From the NCBI GenBank assembly GCA_903905455.1, contig CAIVGN010000108.1:1-42012 (forward strand): 42,012 nucleotides of DNA, in the 5' to 3' direction. Each line of letters opens with the position of its first letter. Position 1 is the first letter of the stretch. The translations under genes were made by a program, and so were the position numbers. Of this stretch, positions 34,320 to 41,602 are shown piece after piece. The notes under the pieces were generated by a model. It saw only the letters and a program-made list of their open reading frames with translations. It was not told the DNA's origin and did not search any database. Origin of the DNA: an uncultured Archangium sp. (GTDB lineage: Bacteria; Myxococcota; Myxococcia; Myxococcales; Myxococcaceae).

Positions 34320-35753
34320 GTGAAGACGCTCCCGTACCTCGGCCTCGGCTTGTCGACCAACGCGCAGCTGCAGGACCAGCCACACCCCTACGCGCTGCTC
34401 GACGCCACCCCCGGGCTCTTCGACTACGTCGAGTACAGCGCGCCCCTCGACGTGGCCCAGGCCCGGCTCGAGGCCTCGCTGTGGCCCCAGATGGAAGCGC
34501 GCCGCACGCAGGTGCCGCTCGTCTACCACCCGGTGCACCTGAACCTCTTCGGGGCCGAACTGGAGTCGCAAGAGCGCCTCGCCCTGGCCGCCACCCACGT
34601 CACGGCCATGGGCAGCCCGTGGGTGTCCAACGACGTCGGCTGGTGGCACCACGCCGGCACCGCCCTGCCCGGCTACCTGTACCTCACGCCCCCGCTCACC
34701 TCCGAGGGCCTGGCGCTGGCGGTACGGCACGTGAAGCACGTGCGGGACGCGATGCCCGTGCCGGTGCTCATCGAGAACCCGGTGGTGATGACCCGCCGCG
34801 GCACCATGCACGTCCTGGAGTTCATGAGCCGCCTGCACGAGGCCACCGGCTGCCCGCTGCTGCTCGACGTGGGACACCTCGTGGCGCACCAGCTGACGTA
34901 CGGGCTGCCGCTCGACGCCGGGCTCCTGGGCGTGCCCTGGGGCCAGGTGGCGCAGCTCCACGTCGCCGGCGGGGTCATCAGCCAGGGGGGCGTGTACGCC
35001 GATGATCACCCCCAGCCCATTCGCGACGAGGCCTGGGCGCTGTTCGGCGAACTGGTGAAGCGCGCGGGCTCGCTGCGGGCGGTGACCTACGAGGCGGACG
35101 GGCACCCCGACCCGGTGGCGCGGCGGAACCTGGTCCGGCTGCGGCGTGACGTGCCGGCGACCCGGGACACGGGCTTCGAGGTGCACGCCCCGGCCGTCGC
35201 CACCGCCGAGGTCGAGGGCGCGGCCTGCTGGAAGTTGTTCGCAGAGGTGCACGCCACGCCCGGCCCTGAGCGGGACTTCCGCCTCGCGGTGCTGGCCGAG
35301 CGGCTCGACGCCGAGGTGCCGCTGGCCCGCGCCGCGGTGGCGCCGACCCTCGCGCAGCTCGCGCCGTTCATGGCGGGCCCCGCGTTCCTCGAGTGGTTCC
35401 AGCGGGGCACCCGGCCGCTGGGGGATTCCTTCCTGAACTGGGCCCTCGGGGAGTGCCGCCGCCCGGAGCTGGCCGGCGCCGACGCCCTGGTCGCGCTCGA
35501 GGTCTGGGCCCGCACCACCTGGGGACGCGCGCGGAAGCCCGGCGTGGCCCATCTCGACACCGTGTTCCCCGCCGACCTCACCGAGGCGGTGCACGCGGCC
35601 TATGCGCTCAAGCGCCACGTGCGCGGGCGCGAGCTGGGCGAGGCCTCGGCGTGGGAAGGGCTGCTGCAGTGCGCCCGGCGGGCGGAGAAGGGCCCGTGGG
35701 CCGTGCGCTTGAGTGAAGAGGGCCCGCGGGTGGTGGTGTCACCGCGGATCTAA
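34320..35753 (+). CDS. DUF692 family (MNIO) metalloenzyme with C-terminal extension
   Basis: The product of 477 residues belongs to the multinuclear non-haem iron oxidative enzymes (MbnB, BufB and relatives), which use two or three irons to modify cysteine or other residues in partner peptides. The TIM-barrel part (about 1-290) has candidate metal ligands in the expected order: YHPVHLNLFG (H70, H73), SNDVGWWHHAG, LIENP (E152), LLDVGHL (D183, H186), QLHVAG (H214), ADDHPQPI (D228/D229, H230) and YEADG (E258). The last 190 residues are helical and are not part of the enzyme core; they could be the peptide-binding partner domain, normally a separate protein. GTG 34320 has GAGG 9 bases upstream. 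No precursor peptide gene is visible beside it. Confidence 0.88.
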   Translation: MKTLPYLGLGLSTNAQLQDQPHPYALLDATPGLFDYVEYSAPLDVAQARLEASLWPQMEARRTQVPLVYHPVHLNLFGAELESQERLALAATHVTAMGSPWVSNDVGWWHHAGTALPGYLYLTPPLTSEGLALAVRHVKHVRDAMPVPVLIENPVVMTRRGTMHVLEFMSRLHEATGCPLLLDVGHLVAHQLTYGLPLDAGLLGVPWGQVAQLHVAGGVISQGGVYADDHPQPIRDEAWALFGELVKRAGSLRAVTYEADGHPDPVARRNLVRLRRDVPATRDTGFEVHAPAVATAEVEGAACWKLFAEVHATPGPERDFRLAVLAERLDAEVPLARAAVAPTLAQLAPFMAGPAFLEWFQRGTRPLGDSFLNWALGECRRPELAGADALVALEVWARTTWGRARKPGVAHLDTVFPADLTEAVHAAYALKRHVRGRELGEASAWEGLLQCARRAEKGPWAVRLSEEGPRVVVSPRI

Positions 35754-35754
35754 A

Positions 35755-35798
35755 CTCCCTCGCCCTGCGACAGCGGGGAGAGGGCCGGGGTGAGGGGC
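35755..35798 (+). repeat. Dispersed quasi-palindromic repeat, copy 2
   Basis: This is the second copy of the 44-base element at 8469-8512, in the same orientation, starting one base after the DUF692 stop codon. It shares ctccctcgccctgcga at the left and gtgaggggc at the right and differs at only a few bases between. Being foldable and directly behind a gene, it may act as a transcription end or mRNA stabiliser. Confidence 0.75.
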
Positions 35799-35834
35799 CG
35801 CGCCGGGCCACCCCTTGACGGCCATCCACCCCAG

Positions 35835-35870
35835 AAATACCGTCCTGCCAAACGCGAAATACGAAAGGAC
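35835..35870. promoter_or_regulatory. Candidate promoter/operator of the toxin-antitoxin pair
   Basis: AAATAC occurs twice, at 35835-35840 and 35857-35862, 22 bases (two helical turns) apart. GTCCT (35842-35846) and AGGAC (35866-35870) form an inverted pair across the same segment. The stretch is AT-rich relative to its surroundings and directly precedes the antitoxin gene. Ribbon-helix-helix antitoxins bind such paired short sites to autorepress. The AGGA of the right half also serves as the ribosome site of the antitoxin. Confidence 0.4.
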
Positions 35871-35873
35871 GTC

Positions 35874-36104
35874 ATGGAGTCCATGTCCATCAAGCTGCCA
35901 CGCGCGCTGAGCGCCAAGGTCTCCCGCCTGGCGAAGCGACGCAACGTGAGCCGCACCGAGATCGTCAGAGACGCCCTCGAGTCCTATACCGCGGAGGAGG
36001 GCTCGTCAGCGGGCAGCGCGGTCAGCGATCTCAAGGGCTGCCTCGAGGGGCTGCCTCGAGACCTTTCCACCAACCCTCGGCACCTCAAGGGCTACGGGGA
36101 GTGA
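35874..36104 (+). CDS. Ribbon-helix-helix antitoxin
   Basis: The 76-residue product starts at ATG 35874 with AAGGA 6 bases upstream. Residues about 4-9 (MSIKLP) form the DNA-binding strand, followed by helix A (SAKVSRLAKRRNV) and SRTEIVRDALESY as helix B, the CopG/Arc-type fold. The tail from about residue 48 (AVSDLKGCLEGLPRDLS and on) is the toxin-binding part. The stop overlaps the toxin GTG by four bases (GTGA). It would neutralise the PIN toxin and repress the operon. Confidence 0.88.
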   Translation: MESMSIKLPRALSAKVSRLAKRRNVSRTEIVRDALESYTAEEGSSAGSAVSDLKGCLEGLPRDLSTNPRHLKGYGE

Positions 36105-36514
36105 CCCGCATCACGTTGCTGGACACGGGTCCGCTCGTCGCGTTCCTGTCGGCAGGAGACCAGCATCACCGCTGGGCCGCGGAGTCCTTCGACGCGTTGA
36201 CCGGGCGGTTGATCAGCTGCGAGGCGGTGGTCAGCGAGGCGAGCTTCTTCGTGGCCCGCGGCGGACATCGACGGTCGGTGGTCCTCGAACTCGTCGAACG
36301 CATGGGCATCGAGGTCCAGCCACTCGGCGCGGAACTGCGGACGCTGCGTCAGTTGATGGACAAGTACGCCTCGGTGCCGATGTCCTTCGCCGACGCCTGC
36401 CTCGTGCGGCTGTCCGAAGTTCACCCGAGCAGCGTGGTCATGACCTGCGATGCCGACTTCCGCACGTACCGCCGGAGCAACCGCAGGGTCATCAATACCC
36501 TGATGCCGCCCTGA
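36101..36514 (+). CDS. PIN-domain toxin (VapC-like ribonuclease)
   Basis: The 137-residue product has the PIN acidic site: D8 in LLDTGPLVAFL, E46 in VVSEASF, D98 in SFADACLV, and D117/D119 in TCDADFRTYRR. VapC-like toxins cleave specific RNAs with Mg or Mn. Length and motif order are normal, so the toxin looks intact. The GTG start overlaps the antitoxin stop (GTGA). Two bases behind its stop lies a 47-base copy of the inside of the upstream DUF692 gene, which hints that the pair arrived by a recombination event. Confidence 0.9.
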   Translation: MTRITLLDTGPLVAFLSAGDQHHRWAAESFDALTGRLISCEAVVSEASFFVARGGHRRSVVLELVERMGIEVQPLGAELRTLRQLMDKYASVPMSFADACLVRLSEVHPSSVVMTCDADFRTYRRSNRRVINTLMPP

Positions 36515-36516
36515 GA

Positions 36517-36563
36517 CCGGCGCCGACGCGATGGTCGCCCTCGAGGTCTGGGCCCGCACCACC
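36517..36563 (+). repeat. 47-base copy of an internal part of the DUF692 gene
   Basis: Bases 36517-36563 match 35473-35519 with 3 mismatches and no gap. In the DUF692 gene the segment encodes AGADALVALEVWARTT; here it has no start or stop and lies between the toxin stop and the 3' end of the minus-strand gene at 36575. The left boundary is 2 bases after the toxin stop. Confidence 0.85.
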
Positions 36564-36574
36564 GCGGCGCGAGC

Positions 36575-37762
36575 TCACGGGCACTTCTGCAGACGCATGG
36601 CCCCGATGGTGTAGGTCGGCGCCGCGTAGCCACCACCGCCCGAGTAGGTCTCGTGGGCCGTCCACTGGCGGTACTCGCACCACTTGCCCTTGCCCTTGGA
36701 GAGCATCGCGCCGGTTCGGTAGCGCTCGGTGGGAATGCCCAGGGCGTTCTTGTCGATGCTGGCCGCCTGCACGAGGAGCCCCGTCTTGAGCACCTGCCCC
36801 TGGTAGATGCGCTTGAAGTACGCGCTGGCACCCGCCTCGAGCTGCGGCGCGTGGAAGCTGGCGACGAACGGCCAGGTCGGCGCGAGGCGATCGATCTCCG
36901 CCGCGAAGGCGTCGAGCTTCTCGTCGAGCTCCTTGAAGGCCTTCTGTTCGTCGAAGGTCTCGCCCGCCGCGGCGAGGGCCGGCTTCAGGTTTCCGGCCAC
37001 GGTGGTCTTCGTCTTCGCGCGGTCGAGCAGCGCCTTGTAGGGGCGACCGTCTTCGGCGATCAGACCTTCGTTCTTCGCGAGGTTCTCGCGCGCCTCGTCG
37101 ATCTCCGCGAGCACGCCCTTCCACGCCTTCTCGACCCCTTCCTTGACCGCGGTCTTGAAGATCTCCTCCCGGCGCGAGGCCACGCTGCACCAGGTGCCCG
37201 GCTCGATGGCGAGCTGGAAGGAGAGGTACTGGTCGTCCGCGATGCCCGGGTACTTCGACTTGCACAGCGCGTCGAGCTTCGCCAGCTCGGCCACGCCGGC
37301 CTGCAGCTCCGAGACGGTGCCATGCGGCCCGTTGCGGAAGGAGCCCACCACGCGCGCCCAGGGCCTGGTCTCTTCGCGGAAGGCGCGGAACTGACCGTCG
37401 GCCGCGGCGCTCGCCTTGGAGCCGCCCTCGAGCGAGGCCTTGAGCTGGTCGCGGACGGTGGCGAACTCGGCGAGCTTCTTCGTCACCTCGACCACCACCG
37501 GGTCTTCCTTGTCGGCCTCCGGCACGCGCGAGAGCTCGCCTTCCCCGCGCTTGAGCGCGTACTCGAGGTCCCGCAGCAGGTTCTCGGCCGTCTGCTTCTT
37601 CTCGCGGGGGATGGGCCCCGTGAGCAGCTCGGGCAGGAGCTGCACGCTGTTGATGGCACTCTTCACGTTGTTCATCGCCCGGTTCGTCGAAGGCGAACCC
37701 GCGAACGAGAGCGTGCTGCAGAACACGACGGCACCAGCCAGAAGGCGACTCGCAAGACGCAT
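36575..37762 (-). CDS. Exported helical protein of unknown function
   Basis: ATG 37762 has a strong ribosome site (GGGGGAAC) and opens a signal peptide (MRLASRLLAGAVVFCSTLSFA). The 395-residue product is mostly helical and charged, with Lys/Glu-rich coiled-coil-like stretches (EKKQTAENLLRDLEYALKRG, and ENLAKNEGLIAEDG later). The C-terminal part holds KGKWCEYRQWTAHETYSGGGG and ends MRLQKCP; three of the four mature cysteines fall in conserved-looking contexts. No family is recognised. A longer frame to 37822 would put 20 residues before the leader. It is followed on the same strand by nothing and preceded by HxlR, with 120 bases between. Confidence 0.8.
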   Translation of the reverse strand: MRLASRLLAGAVVFCSTLSFAGSPSTNRAMNNVKSAINSVQLLPELLTGPIPREKKQTAENLLRDLEYALKRGEGELSRVPEADKEDPVVVEVTKKLAEFATVRDQLKASLEGGSKASAAADGQFRAFREETRPWARVVGSFRNGPHGTVSELQAGVAELAKLDALCKSKYPGIADDQYLSFQLAIEPGTWCSVASRREEIFKTAVKEGVEKAWKGVLAEIDEARENLAKNEGLIAEDGRPYKALLDRAKTKTTVAGNLKPALAAAGETFDEQKAFKELDEKLDAFAAEIDRLAPTWPFVASFHAPQLEAGASAYFKRIYQGQVLKTGLLVQAASIDKNALGIPTERYRTGAMLSKGKGKWCEYRQWTAHETYSGGGGYAAPTYTIGAMRLQKCP

Positions 37763-37882
37763 GTGGTGTTCCCCCAGGGAATTGAAGTCACCCATCGTGC
37801 TCAAGGGACTCGGGGTCCGCAACCTTCGAGACGCGAGCGTCAGGGCGTTGACGCAGCCTGGAGCGAGCGGGCGGGCGACGCT

Positions 37883-38251
37883 TCAGCGCGCGGCGCGGGC
37901 CCGCTGCACCCGGGGCACGTTGGCTTCGATCCAATCCACCAGGCTCTCCACCTTCACCGCCACCTCGCGGCCCAGCGGCGTGAGCCGGTACTCCACCCGG
38001 GGCGGCACCTCGGGGTACGCGGTGCGCTCCACGAACCCGTCTTCCTCCAGCGTCACCAGGGTCTGCGCGAGCATCTTCTCGCTCACCCCGCCAATCTTCC
38101 GGCGCAGCGCGCTGAAGCGGTGCATCTCCTCCGCCAGCGCCACGAGCACCAGCACGCCCCAGCGGCTCGTGAGGTGGTCGAGCACGCCCCGGGAAGGGCA
38201 CTGCGCCGCGTACACGTCTGCCGGGGGGTTCCGCTTCGCGAGGCCAGCCAT
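37883..38251 (-). CDS. HxlR-family redox-type transcription regulator
   Basis: The 122-residue product is a winged-helix regulator of the HxlR family: CPSRGVLDHLTSRWGVLVL, LRRKIGGVSEKMLAQTLVTLEEDGFV and YRLTPLGREV match the family pattern. C18 is in the position of the single conserved cysteine that senses quinones and aldehydes in YodB, CatR and QorR. It is divergent from the qorB gene, an arrangement also seen in Escherichia coli (ytfH/ytfG). It probably represses both genes until the cysteine is modified. Confidence 0.92.
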   Translation of the reverse strand: MAGLAKRNPPADVYAAQCPSRGVLDHLTSRWGVLVLVALAEEMHRFSALRRKIGGVSEKMLAQTLVTLEEDGFVERTAYPEVPPRVEYRLTPLGREVAVKVESLVDWIEANVPRVQRARAAR

Positions 38252-38257
38252 GTTCGT

Positions 38258-38282
38258 TACTTACCAAAAGGTAGGTACTTAC
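38258..38282. promoter_or_regulatory. Operator between the HxlR gene and qorB
   Basis: TACTTACC-AAAA-GGTAGGTA (38258-38277) is an inverted repeat of two 8-base arms with one mismatch and a 4-base centre. A third arm, TACTTACG, overlaps its right end (38275-38282). It starts 7 bases upstream of the regulator ATG, in an AT-rich patch of the 90-base divergent gap. HxlR-type regulators bind TACT...AGTA-like palindromes. The position would block the regulator's own promoter and probably that of qorB. Confidence 0.7.
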
Positions 38283-38341
38283 GCAAAGTGAGTGTCCCCG
38301 TTACACGGCGCCCACACCCGCAGTCCACCTGGAGTCACCCC

Positions 38342-39199
38342 ATGATCGCCATCACCGGAGCCACTGGTCACCTCGGCCGCCTCGTCATCACCGCCCTGCT
38401 GGAGAAGGTCCCCGCCAGGGACATCGTCGCCCTCGTGCGCACGCCCTCGAAGGCCTCGGACCTCGCCGCGAAGGGCGTCACCGTGCGCGCCTTCGACTAT
38501 GCCCAGCCCGCGACCCTCGCGGCCTCGCTGCAGGGCATCGACGCGCTGCTGCTCATCTCGTCGAGCGAAGTGGGCCAGCGCGCCACCCAGCACCAGGCGG
38601 TCCTCGACGCGGCGAAGGCGGCCGGCGTGAAGCACGTCGCGTACACCAGCATCCTCCACGGCACGGGCTCGAAGCTGGCGCTGGCCGCCGAGCACGTCAC
38701 CACCGAGCAGGCGCTGGCGGCCTCGGGCGTGCCCTTCACCCTGCTGCGCAACGGCTGGTACTTCGAGAACTATACCGACCACCTCGCCACCTCGCTGGCC
38801 CATGGCTTCGCGGGCAGCGCGGGCACCGGGCGCATCGCCGCCGCCTCGCGGGCCGACTACGCCGCCGCCGCCGTGGCCGTGCTCACCGCCCCGGGGCACG
38901 CGGGCAAGGTCTACGAGCTGGCCGGCGACACCGCCTTCACCATGACCGAGCTGGCCGCGGAGACCTCGAAGCAGAGCGGCAAGCAGCTGGCCTACGCGGA
39001 CCTCCCGCCCGAGCAGTTCAAGGGCGTGCTGCTGGGCGCGGGCCTCCCGGGCGTGGTGGCCGACATCTTCGTCGACGCCGACGTGAACATCACCACGGGC
39101 CAGCTCGACGACGGCAGCGGTGACTTGAAGCGCCTCATCGGCCGGCCCACGACCACCCTGGCGGCGGCCGTCAAGGCGGGCCTCGCGCGCCTGGGCTGA
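38342..39199 (+). CDS. qorB: NAD(P)H:quinone oxidoreductase, QorB/YtfG type
   Basis: The 285-residue product reduces quinones with NADPH and belongs to the atypical short-chain dehydrogenases (NmrA-like). The nucleotide site is GATGHLG near residue 6. The following segments match E. coli QorB closely in order and length: LLLISSSEVGQRATQH, AAKAAGVKHVAYTSILH, FTLLRNGWYFENY, ADYAAAAVAVL, KVYELAGD and RPTTTLAAAVKAGL. Length equals that of the E. coli enzyme (286). ATG 38342 has GGAG 9 bases upstream. The divergent HxlR regulator and the operator between suggest induction by quinones or other electrophiles. Confidence 0.94.
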   Translation: MIAITGATGHLGRLVITALLEKVPARDIVALVRTPSKASDLAAKGVTVRAFDYAQPATLAASLQGIDALLLISSSEVGQRATQHQAVLDAAKAAGVKHVAYTSILHGTGSKLALAAEHVTTEQALAASGVPFTLLRNGWYFENYTDHLATSLAHGFAGSAGTGRIAAASRADYAAAAVAVLTAPGHAGKVYELAGDTAFTMTELAAETSKQSGKQLAYADLPPEQFKGVLLGAGLPGVVADIFVDADVNITTGQLDDGSGDLKRLIGRPTTTLAAAVKAGLARLG

Positions 39200-39287
39200 T
39201 CACCCGGCCTTCGTCTCCTGGCCCCAGGCCGCGACCAGCCGCTTCGCCCGCCGGCTCGTCGAGCCGCCGTGGGCGGTGCGGGGCTGA

Positions 39288-40412
39288 TCAGGCCTCGCGG
39301 CGCAGGAGTTCCAGGCGCTGCTTCAGCTCCGGGTTGAGCACCACCAGTTGCCCGTCGCGGAAGAACACCCGCTCCTGTGAGCCGGCCCCCGAAAGCGAGC
39401 CGTCGAGCAACTCGCCCAGCCGCGTCAGGAGCACCTGCGGGGCCTCCCCGTCGCTCCACAGCCCGTGGGGCGTGCCCCCGAGGGTCACCATCAGGCCCGC
39501 GCCCTCGCGCACGTCTTCCCGCACCGCGCCCAGCGAGCAGCCCTCGCGCGACAACACGGGCTGCAGCAACTCGAGCAGGTCGCCCACGCCGCCCTTGATC
39601 AACACCTCCGGCTCGGCCTCGAACGAACGCCCGGCGGCCACCAGCCACTCGTCGGGACCGTCGGCGACGGCGGCCTTCACCCGGGTCAGCACCTCGGGGT
39701 CGACGTACTTGTAGAAGCCCAGCGGCTCGACCTCGTCGACGACCGGGGGCAGCGGCCCCGAGGGCGCGGGGGACGCACCGGTGCCCATGCGCAGCAGCGT
39801 CGCGTCGAGGTCCTCGAGGGTGCCGGACAGGAACTCGGCGTCGTACTTCGGGCGGTACTCGCTGAACCGGAAGGTGCGCTTGGGCCGCGCCGGCTTCACC
39901 ACCGCGCCCTGGGCGGTGCTGCCCAGCACGAACACCTGGTCTTCGTGGCGGGCCCAGACGAGCGAGAGGCGCGCCCGGACCTCGTCGGGTTCCCAGAGGC
40001 AGAGCACCTGGTCCGGCGCGACCTGGAGGAACCACGCATCGTCGCCCCCATCGTGCAGCACCACCGCCCGGGACACGTCGAGCGCGACCTCTTCGACCTG
40101 CCCGCTGGCGAGGGTGGCTTCGAGCAACAGCAGCCGCGAGGAGCGTGGCTTGACGTGCTTCGGCGCCAGGGCCCCCTCGACGAGCCAGCCGACGAAGAGT
40201 CCCACGGAGCCGAAGCCCACCGCGGCCTCCCACACCACCTGCCGCCACACGACGAACAGCAGCACCGCGAGGCCGAGCCCGAAGGAGAGCCCGATCCACT
40301 TCGCGGGGCGCCGCGCGGGCACCACCGGCTCGTGCGCGCGCCGTCGCTCGAGGGCCTTGCGCACCCGCTCGCGCTCGGGAACCGTCAGCTGCCGCGTCTG
40401 GCGATCGACCAT
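39288..40412 (-). CDS. Membrane-anchored protein of unknown function
   Basis: The product (374 residues from ATG 40412) has a basic N-terminal helix (ERERVRKALERRRA), two membrane segments (about 37-55 and 60-78) and a large soluble part. The first part of that, about 85-185, is beta-rich and contains VALDVSRAVVL and FLQVAPDQVLCLW. The last part is mixed helix/strand and ends with RDGQLVVLNPELKQRLELLRREA read as a helix. GTG 40445 would add 11 residues and cannot be excluded. It is divergent from the stress operon. I do not recognise the family. Confidence 0.78.
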   Translation of the reverse strand: MVDRQTRQLTVPERERVRKALERRRAHEPVVPARRPAKWIGLSFGLGLAVLLFVVWRQVVWEAAVGFGSVGLFVGWLVEGALAPKHVKPRSSRLLLLEATLASGQVEEVALDVSRAVVLHDGGDDAWFLQVAPDQVLCLWEPDEVRARLSLVWARHEDQVFVLGSTAQGAVVKPARPKRTFRFSEYRPKYDAEFLSGTLEDLDATLLRMGTGASPAPSGPLPPVVDEVEPLGFYKYVDPEVLTRVKAAVADGPDEWLVAAGRSFEAEPEVLIKGGVGDLLELLQPVLSREGCSLGAVREDVREGAGLMVTLGGTPHGLWSDGEAPQVLLTRLGELLDGSLSGAGSQERVFFRDGQLVVLNPELKQRLELLRREA

Positions 40413-40551
40413 GGCCGGGGAACCTACTTCGGCAGCCCTGATCACCCCTTCAGTTTGATGACGTCACTTTGGGCTGATGGCTCGGGGCGCAGTCCAGGTC
40501 GAGCAAACACGGGCAGGTGCGCGGGGCACGCGGGGTGCACACACGCCGCCC

Positions 40552-41076
40552 ATGACCACCGAATCGAAGGAGCAGACCGTCGTCGCCGTGTACCCGTCCC
40601 ACACACTCGCCGAAGACGCCGTGAAGGCGCTGCAGCTCTCGGGGGTCGACATGAAGCGGCTGTCCATCGTGGGGAAGGACTTCCACACCGAAGAGCACGC
40701 CGTGGGCTTCATCAACGCGGGCGACCGCATGCAGTTCTGGGCGGGCCGGGGCGCCGTCTGGGGCGGGCTGTGGGGCACGCTGTTCGGCAGCGCCTTCTTC
40801 CTCCTTCCGGCCATCGGGCCGCTGCTGGTGATGGGCCCGCTCGTGGGGTGGATCGCCGGCGCCCTCGAAGGCGCGGCCATCGGCGCGGCGGCGGGTGCGC
40901 TCGGCGCGGCGCTCACCAGCGTCGGCATCCCCGAGGACAGCGTCGTGAAGTACGAGCTCGAGGTGAAGGCTGGCCGGTTCCTGGTGCTCGCCCGCGGCGA
41001 CGCCGCCCTCATCGAGCGCGCCAGGGCCGCCCTCGCCCCGACCCACCCGTCGATGTTGACCGCCCACGGAGCCTGA
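40552..41076 (+). CDS. General-stress-type membrane protein (17M/DUF1269-like)
   Basis: The 174-residue product starts with a domain of the heat/general-stress 17M type: VVAVYPSHTLAEDAVKAL, then MKRLSIVGKDFHTEEH and GDRMQFWAGRGAVWGGLWG. A glycine-rich hairpin of two membrane segments (about 68-115) follows. It ends in SVVKYELEVKAGRFLVLARG. This order is typical of a widespread family of uncharacterised membrane proteins linked to stress and envelope upkeep. ATG 40552 is chosen over 40477 because the family begins there. It heads a tight operon: the next gene starts 8 bases after its stop. Confidence 0.85.
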   Translation: MTTESKEQTVVAVYPSHTLAEDAVKALQLSGVDMKRLSIVGKDFHTEEHAVGFINAGDRMQFWAGRGAVWGGLWGTLFGSAFFLLPAIGPLLVMGPLVGWIAGALEGAAIGAAAGALGAALTSVGIPEDSVVKYELEVKAGRFLVLARGDAALIERARAALAPTHPSMLTAHGA

Positions 41077-41084
41077 GCGCACCC

Positions 41085-41378
41085 ATGAACGCCACCACGC
41101 GAGCCGAGATGACCACCCGCGACATCGTCTTGATGCTCCTCGATGACGAGGAGCTGGCGCGGGCCACCACGTCCGAGAACAAGCCCCGACTGCTGGACGG
41201 TGACGAGTACGTCGAGCTCGACCACCTCGACCGGGGCGTGCGGCGGGCGCACGGCTCGCGCACCCCGATGCACCGGGTGATCCCCCGCTGGTCGGTGCAC
41301 CCCACCACCTGGGAGCGCATCCTCTCGAAGCTCTCGAGCAACGCTCCGCGCGGTGGAACGAAGCGGGCCACGCCGTGA
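41085..41378 (+). CDS. 97-residue hypothetical protein
   Basis: The soluble product starts at ATG 41085 with no leader or membrane segment. It is charged, with a DIVLMLLDDEELARATTSEN helix region read in part and a DEYVELDHLDRGVRRAHG centre; the tail is basic. It lies between the 17M-like gene (8 bases upstream) and the DUF3185 gene (4-base GTGA overlap), which supports it as a real coding frame. The function is unknown. Confidence 0.72.
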   Translation: MNATTRAEMTTRDIVLMLLDDEELARATTSENKPRLLDGDEYVELDHLDRGVRRAHGSRTPMHRVIPRWSVHPTTWERILSKLSSNAPRGGTKRATP

Positions 41379-41581
41379 TCCGCGTCATCTCCGGGGGGAT
41401 TCTCGCGGGCGGCATCGGGCTCACCGCGTACGGCATCAACGCCTCGCACGCCTTTGGCTCGGAAGTGACCCGGTTCTTCACCGGCAACCCGAGCGACCAC
41501 TCGATGCTGATGATCATCGCCGGCGTGGTGCTCATCGGCGCCGGGCTCGCTGGCCTCTTCGCGGGTGGGAAGAAGGGCTGA
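41375..41581 (+). CDS. DUF3185 family small membrane protein
   Basis: The 68-residue product has two membrane helices (about 4-22 and 45-63). Between them is SEVTRFFTGNPSDHSM, the signature of DUF3185 proteins. GTG 41375 overlaps the upstream stop by four bases. Members are small inner-membrane proteins of unknown role, often next to stress genes, as here. Confidence 0.88.
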   Translation: MIRVISGGILAGGIGLTAYGINASHAFGSEVTRFFTGNPSDHSMLMIIAGVVLIGAGLAGLFAGGKKG

Positions 41582-41602
41582 CTCGGAGGCGACGCAGCGG
41601 GC

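Noticed and set aside
36653-39199. An 848-codon frame through the 36.6-39.2 kb region
   Set aside because: Only its last 285 codons (from 38342) are a real gene; the rest is antisense to the exported protein and the HxlR gene.
40459-40466. Palindrome TGACGTCA in the divergent gap at 40.4 kb
   Set aside because: Eight bases is short, the flanks do not extend the symmetry, and no regulator is linked.
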